NCBI GenBank assembly: GCA_900552885.1
Contig: USBM01000046.1
Span: forward strand, 1 to 11,933
Direction: 5' to 3'
Length of the DNA stretch: 11,933 bases
From: an uncultured Clostridium sp.
GTDB lineage: Bacteria; Bacillota; Clostridia; Lachnospirales; Lachnospiraceae
Part shown: positions 1-7,354 of the stretch, piece after piece
Position numbering within the stretch: position 1 is the stretch's first letter
Layout of the letters: each line of letters starts with the position of its first letter
Position numbers and translations under genes: made by a program
The notes under the pieces: model-generated
What the model was told of the DNA's origin: nothing
Databases searched by the model: none
Seen by the model: only the letters and a program-made list of their open reading frames with translations

Positions 1-2417
1 AGTACACAGAGAAGTTGGCAGTGGAAGAGAGCCGTGATACCGTGATCAAACTTGGCTGGTGCTATTATCAACAGAAAGAGTTTGAGAAGGGGATTCAGTT
101 ATTAGATAAGCTGGAAGAGGGAGAAGATTACGACTATGTGAACCTGCGTTGCCGTCTATATCTGGCAAATGAGAATTATGCGGAGGCATTTCCTTATGCC
201 GGAAAATGGCTTGCCATGATCGAGGAGTCTGTGGATGATGGTACGGAAGAGATGAAGAAACGGAAAAACCGGTTGTCGTTAGCCCATTTTTCATTAGGCA
301 TATGCAATTGGGAAGTAACATATCGGAACGCAAAAGAAACGGACAAAGAGCAGGCATATGTAGCAACGAAACGATATATTGAACAGGCGATTGAAGAGGA
401 AAGTAACACATTAGTAAGGTTATCTTATATGGAACAGATGGCACGATTTTATTTAGAGGCCAAATCATACGAGGCTTGTGTTGCTATGTGTGATCGGATC
501 ATTGCGGAGGATAGAGGATTCTTTCCAGCATATGTGCATCGTCAGAGGGCAAATTATGAGCTACGAAATGCCAAAGAAGTAATTGATGATTATTTTATGT
601 GTATTGAGATATATCCGGAGTATGTTCCACCGTATATATTGGCAGCAGATGTGTTTTATAACTTTGATCAGTATGATGATGTGGAACAGGTCATTCAGGC
701 AGCAGCGGAAGCAGGGTTAGAAAGTGACAGTATGGAATTTGCCCGTATTCGGTGTATTCATTACAAGGATTTTTCAAAAGAAAATGTACAAAAGGCATTG
801 GAGCAGATTGAGATATTGCGGCAGAGGATAAAGGAGCATAGTGAGGAGACTGATATTGAGGATCTTGCAGAAGTAGAACGGGAATATGCAGTTTTATATT
901 GGGATCTGGATAATGTAAGCAGGACGTTTGCAGTTGTGAATTCTTATTTGGAAGAACATCCGGATTCGGATGTGATGCGTTTATTTAAGGTTGATCTGTG
1001 TCTGCGGGAGAATCAGGCGAAAGAGGCTTTACAGATTGCAAAGAAGATGGCGGATGAACAGCCGAACGACCTGATAAGAAGAATGAAATTAGGTACATGT
1101 TATGAAGCAGTTGATAAACAGCAGAAATCCATTCGGGTATATGAAGAGATTTTGAATGTGAATCCGGATTATATACCGGCAATCAGACGATTAATGTATG
1201 TCTATAGTTATATAAGTAATCAAAGTAAGAATCTGGATCTGTGTCGGAAGGGCATTGAATATGCGGATCGTATGATTGCATTGACGGATTCTTCGGATGC
1301 TTATGTGGAGAAGGGCAATCTTCAAATTGATCTGTATGATCTGGAGGGTGCGGTAGATAGCTGTCAGAAGGCAATTGACCGGAATGCAGAAGCGTATTAT
1401 GCATATAATAATCTGGGCTGTGCACTCTTGAAACTAAGGCGGGTAGAAGAAGCGGTGAAGCCACTATTACAGGCGATTGAATTAGACCCGGAGCAGGAGC
1501 CGTTACCGTATATGAATCTGGCAGAATGTTATACTCTGCTTGGCGAATATGATAAAGCGATTGAAATGAATCATAAGGTATTAAAGTTCCGTCCGAATGC
1601 CGAACACGTCAAAGAAGATATTGCCAAACTCCATATGAAAAAAGGGGAATACGACAAAGCGATTGCGTATTATAAGGAACGGATCAAAGCAATTACAGGA
1701 AAATATGCCGGTAATAACAGACTGAAAACATTATGGAACGGGATGGATATACAGGACGAGGATCAGTTGTTGTCTTTATATTGTGATATTGCGGATGTGT
1801 ATCGGCAGGCAGGGCGGCAGGATCAGGCAGAAGCTTATTATGATAAAGTGATCGAACGTTGGAAGAATCCACTGAAAAAGAAGATCTCCTGCGAGCATCT
1901 TGCGGATATTGCGGAATATTACAGGGATAAAGGAGAATTGGAAAAGGCAGAGAACATAGTTCGTAAGGCATATTGGCGCTGCAGGGATGAGAATTATTCT
2001 TATGAGGTCGAGCATTTGATGTTTGTGACCGCATCGATTGCATTTTCATTGGGCAAACAGAAAAAGGCGAGAGAAGATGTCATAGGATATTTTATGAGAT
2101 TCAATAAGCGCAACGGAGCAGAGGAAGAGCTGCTTGCAGATAAGCGTTATCAATTGATGTATCTATATGATTATGCCATTATGAGTCTGTGTGCCGGAGA
2201 CCTTAAAGAGGCAAAGGAATATATTGACCGGATGGAGGGCTGTAATGTCTGCGTAACGTGTGAATGCATGGAATGTTTTGAATATTATTTTGCAAAAGGA
2301 ATGCTTGCCAAGGCAGAAGGCAGGTTGGACGAAGCACGGGGATACATTGAGAAAGCCATTGCCGTGAAGGGTGATTATCCGTGTGCGCAGTATCAGCTTA
2401 GTACATTGAAGAAATAG
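1..2417 (+). CDS. TPR-repeat protein, 5' end outside the window
   Basis: This is a large, mostly helical tetratricopeptide-repeat protein, a class that usually acts as a protein-protein scaffold in the cytoplasm. The frame is open to the left edge (phase starts at base 3), and the first possible start, TTG at 15, has no ribosome-binding site, so the N-terminus is missing. Counting from the TTG, clear TPR units lie around residues 352-390 and 429-557, including ALLKLRRVEEAVKPLLQAIE and ECYTLLGEYDKAIE. More degenerate helical pairs cover most of the rest, and the last unit ends near the C-terminus. Residues 743-754 hold five cysteines in twelve residues. No signal peptide or membrane segment is visible. 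The stop is 12 nt before an HscC-type Hsp70 gene, so the two are probably co-transcribed and this may be its co-chaperone. A J-domain in the unseen N-terminus is possible but is a guess. Confidence 0.85.
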   Translation, partial: YTEKLAVEESRDTVIKLGWCYYQQKEFEKGIQLLDKLEEGEDYDYVNLRCRLYLANENYAEAFPYAGKWLAMIEESVDDGTEEMKKRKNRLSLAHFSLGICNWEVTYRNAKETDKEQAYVATKRYIEQAIEEESNTLVRLSYMEQMARFYLEAKSYEACVAMCDRIIAEDRGFFPAYVHRQRANYELRNAKEVIDDYFMCIEIYPEYVPPYILAADVFYNFDQYDDVEQVIQAAAEAGLESDSMEFARIRCIHYKDFSKENVQKALEQIEILRQRIKEHSEETDIEDLAEVEREYAVLYWDLDNVSRTFAVVNSYLEEHPDSDVMRLFKVDLCLRENQAKEALQIAKKMADEQPNDLIRRMKLGTCYEAVDKQQKSIRVYEEILNVNPDYIPAIRRLMYVYSYISNQSKNLDLCRKGIEYADRMIALTDSSDAYVEKGNLQIDLYDLEGAVDSCQKAIDRNAEAYYAYNNLGCALLKLRRVEEAVKPLLQAIELDPEQEPLPYMNLAECYTLLGEYDKAIEMNHKVLKFRPNAEHVKEDIAKLHMKKGEYDKAIAYYKERIKAITGKYAGNNRLKTLWNGMDIQDEDQLLSLYCDIADVYRQAGRQDQAEAYYDKVIERWKNPLKKKISCEHLADIAEYYRDKGELEKAENIVRKAYWRCRDENYSYEVEHLMFVTASIAFSLGKQKKAREDVIGYFMRFNKRNGAEEELLADKRYQLMYLYDYAIMSLCAGDLKEAKEYIDRMEGCNVCVTCECMECFEYYFAKGMLAKAEGRLDEARGYIEKAIAVKGDYPCAQYQLSTLKK

Positions 2418-2429
2418 AGGAATGAGAAT

Positions 2430-3881
2430 ATGATAATTGGAATTGATTTAGGAACCACAAATAGTCTGGTGGCATATTATACGGAAGATGGACCGAAGAT
2501 TATTCCAAATCGGTTAGGAAGGAATCTGACACCATCGGTTGTCAGTGTGGATGAAGAGGGACAGGTATATATTGGGGAAACTGCCAAAGAGCGCATGCTG
2601 CTTCATCCGGAAAGTTCAGCCGCCGTATTTAAGCGGAGCATGGGAAGTGAGAAAGTATATGAATTATCCGGTAAGAAGTTCCTGCCGGAGGAACTTTCAG
2701 CGTTGGTCTTGAAGGCATTGAAAGAAGATGCTGAGTGTTTCCTGCAGGAAGAGGTAACGGAAGCAGTGATCAGTGTGCCGGCATATTTTAATGATGAACG
2801 GCGCAAAGCAACGAAACGGGCCGGAGAATTAGCGGGTCTTACTGTGGAGCGTATTATCAGTGAGCCGACAGCAGCCGCCATTGCATATGGTCTTTATCAA
2901 AATCGAGAGAATGGTAAGTTCTTAGTATTTGACCTTGGCGGTGGTACCTTTGATGTGTCGATTCTTGAACTGTTTGATTCAATTATTGAAGTACGTGCCG
3001 TAGCCGGAGATAATTTTCTGGGTGGCGAAGATTTCACGAAAGTGATTGAGCAGATTTTCTTTGATAAGCATTCTGAGATTGAGGAAGAAAGTCTTACCGA
3101 TAAGGAAAAACGTCACATTGCAAAGCAGGCAGAGAGCTGTAAGATTGGATTTTCGGATAGCCGGTATTCGAAGATGGTTTGTAAGATTCAGGATGAGATG
3201 TATGAGATGGAATTATCCATGGATGAGTATGAAGCAAAATGTGATGAATTACTTGATAAGATCCGCCAGCCGATTAAGCGAAGCCTTGCGGATGCAAATG
3301 TACGTCTTCGGGATATTGACCGTGTGGTATTGGTTGGCGGCGCAACCAAATTGCCATTTATCCGTAAGTTTGTAGGAAAATTGTTCCATAACTTGCCGGA
3401 TACCTCGATCAATCCTGACGAGGCGGTAGCATTAGGCGCTGCCGTACAGGGAGCAATGAAGGAACGGAAAGATAGCATCAAAGAAGTGATTCTTACGGAT
3501 GTATGTCCATTTACACTTGGTACGGAGGTTGTGATTGAGAAAGACAATGGAAGATATGAGGATGGGCATTTCTGCCCGATCATTGAACGAAATACAACGA
3601 TTCCGGCAAGCCGGACCGAGCGGTTATTTACAGTCAATGATAATCAGACACAGATTCGCTGCAAAGTGCTGCAGGGGGAGAGCCGCTTTGCTTCCAATAA
3701 TGTATATTTAGGAGAGATCTGTATTAAAGTTCCGAAGGCAGAAGCCGGAAAAGAAGCTGTTGATGTTACTTACACATATGATGTGAATTCCATCTTAGAA
3801 GTGGAGATCAAGGTAGTATCGACCGGAGAGATTACAAAACAGATCATTAAGACGAATGCGACAGATATGACGGAAGAATAG
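2430..3881 (+). CDS. hscC: HscC-type Hsp70 chaperone, missing its C-terminal lid
   Basis: This is an ATP-dependent Hsp70-family cytoplasmic chaperone. The nucleotide-binding domain covers about residues 1-355, with phosphate loop 1 (IGIDLGTTNS, 3-12), phosphate loop 2 (DLGGGTFDVS, from 168) and the adenosine motif (VGGATKLP, from 302). The interdomain linker and the beta substrate-binding domain follow (TDVCPFTLGTE onward, to about 475). The frame stops at TAG 3879-3881 after 483 residues, with no helical lid. The lid is encoded immediately downstream in the -1 frame. Joined there, the product would be about 557 residues, matching HscC (E. coli HscC is about 556) rather than DnaK (about 610-640). 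The start ATG has a GAGG 9 nt upstream, which overlaps the TPR-gene stop region. The HscC assignment rests on that length and on the HPRD lid motif. A generic Hsp70 paralogue is the alternative. If really truncated, the protein could bind ATP and perhaps substrate, but would lack lid closure. Confidence 0.85.
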   Translation: MIIGIDLGTTNSLVAYYTEDGPKIIPNRLGRNLTPSVVSVDEEGQVYIGETAKERMLLHPESSAAVFKRSMGSEKVYELSGKKFLPEELSALVLKALKEDAECFLQEEVTEAVISVPAYFNDERRKATKRAGELAGLTVERIISEPTAAAIAYGLYQNRENGKFLVFDLGGGTFDVSILELFDSIIEVRAVAGDNFLGGEDFTKVIEQIFFDKHSEIEEESLTDKEKRHIAKQAESCKIGFSDSRYSKMVCKIQDEMYEMELSMDEYEAKCDELLDKIRQPIKRSLADANVRLRDIDRVVLVGGATKLPFIRKFVGKLFHNLPDTSINPDEAVALGAAVQGAMKERKDSIKEVILTDVCPFTLGTEVVIEKDNGRYEDGHFCPIIERNTTIPASRTERLFTVNDNQTQIRCKVLQGESRFASNNVYLGEICIKVPKAEAGKEAVDVTYTYDVNSILEVEIKVVSTGEITKQIIKTNATDMTEE

Positions 3882-3895
3882 AAGCGCTTTCCTAT

Positions 3896-4102
3896 TTGAA
3901 GATTCACCCGAGGGATAAGGAAGAGAACAAGCTGCTTTTGTTGCGGGGAGAACGTCTGTATGAAGAGAGCATCGGGATGGAACGGATGCAGATTGAGTAT
4001 GCACTTCGGGAATTTGAGAAAGCACTTGATACCAGAGAGGATAGTGTGATCGAGGGGGCCAGAAGAGATTTTCGTGAATTTCTGGAGAACTTTTCGGAGT
4101 GA
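3896..4102 (+). CDS. Detached C-terminal helical lid of the HscC-type Hsp70 (frame-shifted fragment)
   Basis: This 68-residue reading frame looks like the alpha-helical lid of the preceding Hsp70 rather than an independent gene. It opens with KIHPRDKEEN, a motif I recall from the start of the lid in HscC proteins. Amphipathic helices follow (LLLRGERLYEE, YALREFEKALD, ARRDFREFLENF). The frame is open back to 3851. A -1 shift at the upstream TAG reads MTEE then IEALSYLKIHPRD without a break. The only start codon is TTG at 3896, and bases 3883-3890 contain no Shine-Dalgarno sequence, so separate initiation looks poor. It is most simply explained by loss of one base, for example an A after GAAGAA at 3873-3878, or by a sequencing error. 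A real split gene or recoding cannot be excluded. Whether a separate 68-residue protein is made is unknown. Confidence 0.6.
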   Translation: MKIHPRDKEENKLLLLRGERLYEESIGMERMQIEYALREFEKALDTREDSVIEGARRDFREFLENFSE

Positions 4103-4103
4103 C

Positions 4104-4132
4104 TTTACAAAAATAGGTATTTTTATTATAAT
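4104..4132 (+). promoter_or_regulatory. Sigma-A type promoter for purMND
   Basis: The -35 box TTTACA (4104-4109) and the perfect -10 box TATAAT (4127-4132) are separated by exactly 17 nt of AT-rich sequence. The -35 box begins 2 nt after the stop of the HscC lid frame. Transcription should begin near 4138-4140, giving a leader of about 45 nt that carries the AGGAGG of purM. This makes purMND a unit separate from the chaperone genes. Confidence 0.8.
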
Positions 4133-4162
4133 GGGGCTGTTGTACTTAACAACAGTCCCATT
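4130..4162 (+). terminator. 14-bp inverted repeat across the purM promoter start; possible read-through terminator or operator
   Basis: AATGGGGCTGTTGT (4130-4143) and ACAACAGTCCCATT (4149-4162) pair over 14 positions with one G-U pair and a 5-nt loop. The next bases are ACAATTTT, a weak U-tract, so in chaperone-operon transcripts this may act as an intrinsic terminator. The left arm includes the last three bases of the -10 box and the predicted start. A transcript started at the purM promoter therefore lacks most of the left arm and cannot form the hairpin. An alternative role is as a DNA operator, because the core CTGTTGT-N5-ACAACAG is a perfect palindrome placed over the start site. Confidence 0.55.
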
Positions 4163-4184
4163 ACAATTTTAGGAGGATGAAAGA

Positions 4185-5210
4185 ATGGATTACAAGAATG
4201 CCGGTGTAGACATTGAAGCAGGATACAAATCAGTAGAATTGATGAAAGCATCTGTAAAGAAGACAATGCGTGAAGAGGTAATTGGTGGACTTGGAGGATT
4301 TTCCGGTGCATTTTCTCTTAAGAAGATCAAAGAGATGGAGGATCCGGTATTATTATCTGGTACAGATGGATGTGGAACCAAGGTTAAGCTGGCATTTTTA
4401 ATGGATAAACATGATACCATTGGTATTGATGCAGTAGCAATGTGTGTCAATGATATTGCGTGTGCAGGTGGTGAGCCGTTGTTTTTCTTAGATTATATTG
4501 CCTGTGGTAAGAATTATCCGGAGAAGATCGCAACAATCGTTGGTGGTGTGGCTGAGGGATGTTTACAGTCAGGTGCTGCATTGATCGGTGGAGAGACAGC
4601 AGAGCATCCCGGACTTATGCCGGAGGATGAATATGATATTGGCGGCTTTGCGGTTGGTGTTGTGGAACGCAAAGATCTGATCACAGGTGAGAATATCAAA
4701 CCGGGAGATACTTTGGTAGGTATTGCATCTAGTGGTGTACACAGTAATGGCTTTTCTTTAGTGCGTAAAGTATTTGAGATGACGAAAGAATCATTGAATA
4801 CATATTACGAGGAACTTGGCAAGACATTAGGAGAGGCATTGATTGCTCCAACAAAGATTTATGTGAAAGCACTGCGCAGTGTGAAGGACGCCGGAATTAC
4901 GATCAAGGGTTGTTCTCATATTACAGGTGGCGGTTTCTATGAGAATATTCCTAGAATGCTTCCGGATGGTGTTCGTGCTCTTGTTAAAAAGGATTCTTAT
5001 GAAGTTCCTGCTATTTTCAAATTAATGGCGAAGACAGGTAATATTGAAGAGCAAATGATGTATAATACTTATAATATGGGTATTGGTATGATGCTTGCTG
5101 TAGATGCAGCAGATGCAGATAAGACAGTAGAAGCTTTGAAGGCTGCTGGTGAGGATGCATTTGTAGTAGGTCATGTAGAAGCAGGTGAGAAGGGTGTTAC
5201 CCTTATATAG
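4185..5210 (+). CDS. purM: Phosphoribosylformylglycinamidine cyclo-ligase (AIR synthetase)
   Basis: PurM converts formylglycinamidine ribonucleotide and ATP to aminoimidazole ribonucleotide, step 5 of de novo purine synthesis, in the cytosol. The 341-residue protein has the normal family length. Signatures are the glycine-rich GTDGCGTK (59-66), GIDAVAMCVND (80-90), GGEPLFFLDYIA just after it, and GGETAEHPG (125-133). The C-terminal half contains HITGGGFYENIPRMLP, typical of the PurM/SelD-like ATP-binding fold. The start ATG at 4185 has AGGAGG (4171-4176) 8 nt upstream and is the only well-supported start. It is the first gene of a three-gene operon with purN 29 nt downstream. No purine riboswitch fits in the short leader. 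I see no truncation or missing motif. Confidence 0.96.
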   Translation: MDYKNAGVDIEAGYKSVELMKASVKKTMREEVIGGLGGFSGAFSLKKIKEMEDPVLLSGTDGCGTKVKLAFLMDKHDTIGIDAVAMCVNDIACAGGEPLFFLDYIACGKNYPEKIATIVGGVAEGCLQSGAALIGGETAEHPGLMPEDEYDIGGFAVGVVERKDLITGENIKPGDTLVGIASSGVHSNGFSLVRKVFEMTKESLNTYYEELGKTLGEALIAPTKIYVKALRSVKDAGITIKGCSHITGGGFYENIPRMLPDGVRALVKKDSYEVPAIFKLMAKTGNIEEQMMYNTYNMGIGMMLAVDAADADKTVEALKAAGEDAFVVGHVEAGEKGVTLI

Positions 5211-5239
5211 AATCGCATCATGCCATTGGAGGATGAAAG

Positions 5240-5863
5240 ATGTTAAGAGTAGCAGTTATGGTATCTGGAGGGGGAACAAACCTTCAGGCCATTATAGATG
5301 CGGTAGACTCTGGAAGAATTACAAATACAGAGTTAGTTGCAGTTATCAGTAATAACAAGAATGCATATGCGTTAGAGCGTGCGAAAAAGGCAGGTATCCG
5401 TGATATTGTGGTATCTCCAAAGGATTATGAGAGCCGGGAAGCATTTAATCAGGCATTAATTGAGACTGTAGATGCGTTGAAGGTGGATCTGATCGTATTG
5501 GCCGGATATTTAGTTGTCATTCCACCGGAGATGATCGACCGGTATGAGAATCGGATCATTAATATTCATCCATCGCTGATCCCGTCTTTTTGTGGAACCG
5601 GTTTTTATGGATTGAAGGTGCATGAGGCAGCCTTGCAGCGAGGTGTCAAAGTAGTAGGTGCTACGGTTCATTTTGTGGATAAAGGAACAGATACGGGTCC
5701 GATCATTTTACAGAAAGCAGTTGCGGTTGAAGATGGTGATACACCGAAGGTTCTGCAACAGAGAGTTATGGAACAGGCGGAGTGGATCTTACTGCCACAG
5801 GCAATTGATGATATTGCAAATGACCGGATTGTTGTAGTAGATGGCAGGGTAGTCGTTCGGTAA
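5240..5863 (+). CDS. purN: Phosphoribosylglycinamide formyltransferase (GAR transformylase 1)
   Basis: PurN transfers a formyl group from 10-formyltetrahydrofolate to glycinamide ribonucleotide, step 3 of purine synthesis. The 207-residue length is typical. The N-terminal phosphate-binding loop is SGGGTNLQAI. The catalytic triad is visible as Asn108 and His110 in NIHPSLIPSF and Asp151 in DKGTDTGP, matching N106, H108 and D144 of the E. coli enzyme by alignment of the motifs. The segment after PSF reads CGTGFYGLKVHEAAL, the variant I associate with clostridial PurN, rather than the PGLHAH-like form of E. coli. GGAGG (5228-5232) lies 7 nt before the ATG. The gene sits between purM and purD with short gaps, so the three are co-expressed. 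Confidence 0.96.
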   Translation: MLRVAVMVSGGGTNLQAIIDAVDSGRITNTELVAVISNNKNAYALERAKKAGIRDIVVSPKDYESREAFNQALIETVDALKVDLIVLAGYLVVIPPEMIDRYENRIINIHPSLIPSFCGTGFYGLKVHEAALQRGVKVVGATVHFVDKGTDTGPIILQKAVAVEDGDTPKVLQQRVMEQAEWILLPQAIDDIANDRIVVVDGRVVVR

Positions 5864-5893
5864 AGAACATACAAAAGAATCAGGAGGATAATC

Positions 5894-7165
5894 ATGAAAG
5901 TATTGATCATTGGAAGTGGTGGAAGAGAACATGCAATTGCAGCTTGTGTTGCAAAGAGCAAACGTGTTTCTAAGATATATGCAGCACCGGGTAATGCAGG
6001 TATTGCAGAACTTGCAGAATGTGTGGATATTTCGGTAATGGATTTTGATAAATTGGTTACTTTTGCAAAAGAGAAAGCAATTGATTTTGTTATTGTTGGT
6101 CCGGACGATCCATTGGTTGCAGGTTGTGTGGATGCGTTTGAGCAGGTGGGAATCAAGGTGTTTGGACCGAGAAAGAACGCAGCGATCATTGAGGGTTCCA
6201 AGGCATTTTCTAAGGATCTGATGAAGAAGTATGATATTCCGACTGCGGCATATGAAACATTCGATAATGCAGATGCGGCATTAGCATACCTTGAGACAGC
6301 AGATTTCCCGATTGTATTAAAGGCGGATGGACTTGCACTTGGTAAAGGTGTGTTGATTTGCAAAGATTTAGAGGAAGCCAAAGCCGGTGTGAAAGAGATC
6401 ATGTTAGATAAACATTTTGGCAATGCCGGTAATAAGATGGTAATTGAAGAATTTATGACCGGGCGAGAAGTATCTGTACTTGCATTTTGTGACGGAACAA
6501 CGATCAAGACAATGACTTCCGCACAGGATCATAAGAGAGCCAAAGATGGAGATCAGGGACTCAATACAGGAGGAATGGGAACATTTGCTCCAAGTCCATT
6601 CTATACAGAAGAGATTGATGCTTTTTGTCAAGAAGAGATCTACAAGAAGACAATGGCAGCTATGAAAGCAGGAGGAAGAGAGTTTGTAGGTGTTTTGTTT
6701 ACCGGACTTATGATCACGCCAAAGGGAACTAAAGTATTAGAGTACAACGCCCGGTTTGGAGATCCGGAGGCACAAGTTGTACTTCCTAGAATGAAGAATG
6801 ATATTATTGATGTTATGGAGGCATGTATTGACGGTACGTTAGATCAGATCGATCTGCAGTTTGAGGACAATGCAGCAGTATGTGTTGTATTAGCATCAGA
6901 CGGTTATCCGGTATCCTATGAAAAGGGTTTTCCGATTTATGGTTTAGAAAAGTTCAAAGATCAGGAAGATTATTATGTATTCCATGCAGGCACTAAGTTA
7001 GCAGATGGACAGGTAGTAACCAATGGAGGTCGTGTGCTTGGTGTAACGGCAAAAGGTAAGGATCTTGTAACAGCAAGAGCGAATGCCTACAGAGCAACAG
7101 AATGGATTGACTTTGAGAACAAATATATGCGTCATGATATTGGTAAAGCAATTGATGAACAATAG
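5894..7165 (+). CDS. purD: Phosphoribosylamine-glycine ligase (GAR synthetase)
   Basis: PurD joins 5-phosphoribosylamine and glycine using ATP, step 2 of purine synthesis, and supplies the substrate of PurN encoded just upstream. The protein has 423 residues, the usual length for a stand-alone GARS. The N-domain loop is GSGGREHA (7-14). ATP-grasp motifs follow: VLKADGLALGKGV (141-153), NTGGMGTFAP (224-233) and EYNARFGDPEAQ (283-294), the last carrying the metal-binding acidic and Asn residues. The C-domain ends with GGRVLGVTAKG. AGGAGG (5882-5887) lies 6 nt before the ATG, and the gap to purN is 30 nt. It is not fused to purM or purN as in eukaryotes. No clear terminator follows, so some read-through into clpC is possible. 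Confidence 0.97.
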   Translation: MKVLIIGSGGREHAIAACVAKSKRVSKIYAAPGNAGIAELAECVDISVMDFDKLVTFAKEKAIDFVIVGPDDPLVAGCVDAFEQVGIKVFGPRKNAAIIEGSKAFSKDLMKKYDIPTAAYETFDNADAALAYLETADFPIVLKADGLALGKGVLICKDLEEAKAGVKEIMLDKHFGNAGNKMVIEEFMTGREVSVLAFCDGTTIKTMTSAQDHKRAKDGDQGLNTGGMGTFAPSPFYTEEIDAFCQEEIYKKTMAAMKAGGREFVGVLFTGLMITPKGTKVLEYNARFGDPEAQVVLPRMKNDIIDVMEACIDGTLDQIDLQFEDNAAVCVVLASDGYPVSYEKGFPIYGLEKFKDQEDYYVFHAGTKLADGQVVTNGGRVLGVTAKGKDLVTARANAYRATEWIDFENKYMRHDIGKAIDEQ

Positions 7166-7167
7166 AA

Positions 7168-7176
7168 TGGTATGAT
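7168..7176 (+). promoter_or_regulatory. Candidate extended -10 promoter for clpC
   Basis: TGGTATGAT fits an extended -10 element (TG-N-TATNAT), starting 2 nt after the purD stop. No good -35 box lies at the expected distance, as is common for extended -10 promoters. Transcription from here would start near 7183 and give a leader of about 170 nt before clpC. That leader contains TTGTACAA (7193-7200) and a small ATGC-TTG-GCAT repeat, but I see no known riboswitch. I also see no CtsR heptamer repeat and no CIRCE element, the usual heat-shock operators of clpC and dnaK genes. Confidence 0.4.
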
Positions 7177-7354
7177 ACAAATGAGGGGTCTGTTGTACAA
7201 ACACTATGCGTGAAAGAGGATGCTTGGCATTGTATATTTATGCGTTGTGGATCAACGGACCTTTCTTGGACTTATTATAAAAATAGTGAGCAAAGTGCGA
7301 AGCGTTTTGCAAGCTTTAAGTTTTTTGAAAAAGACAGATAGATTGGAGAATGCA

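Noticed and set aside
3870..3890. Programmed -1 frameshift site joining HscC to its lid
   Set aside because: There is no X-XXY-YYZ heptamer, no spaced internal Shine-Dalgarno sequence and no stable downstream hairpin. A simple base loss or read error is more economical, though recoding is not formally excluded.
4103..4184. Purine riboswitch or PurR box ahead of purM
   Set aside because: The leader is only about 45 nt, with no room for a three-helix purine aptamer, and no paired CGAA-type PurBox is visible.
5668..6507. Long minus-strand open frame (279 codons) opposite purN and purD
   Set aside because: It is a shadow of two strongly recognised enzymes. Its composition is Ser/Ala/Ile-rich, as expected of antisense frames, and it has no ribosome-binding site or family resemblance.
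7220..7354. A 45-residue N-terminal extension of ClpC starting at ATG 7220
   Set aside because: The purine run abuts the ATG with no spacing, the extension does not resemble the ClpC family, and ATG 7355 has GGAG at good spacing and gives the standard length.
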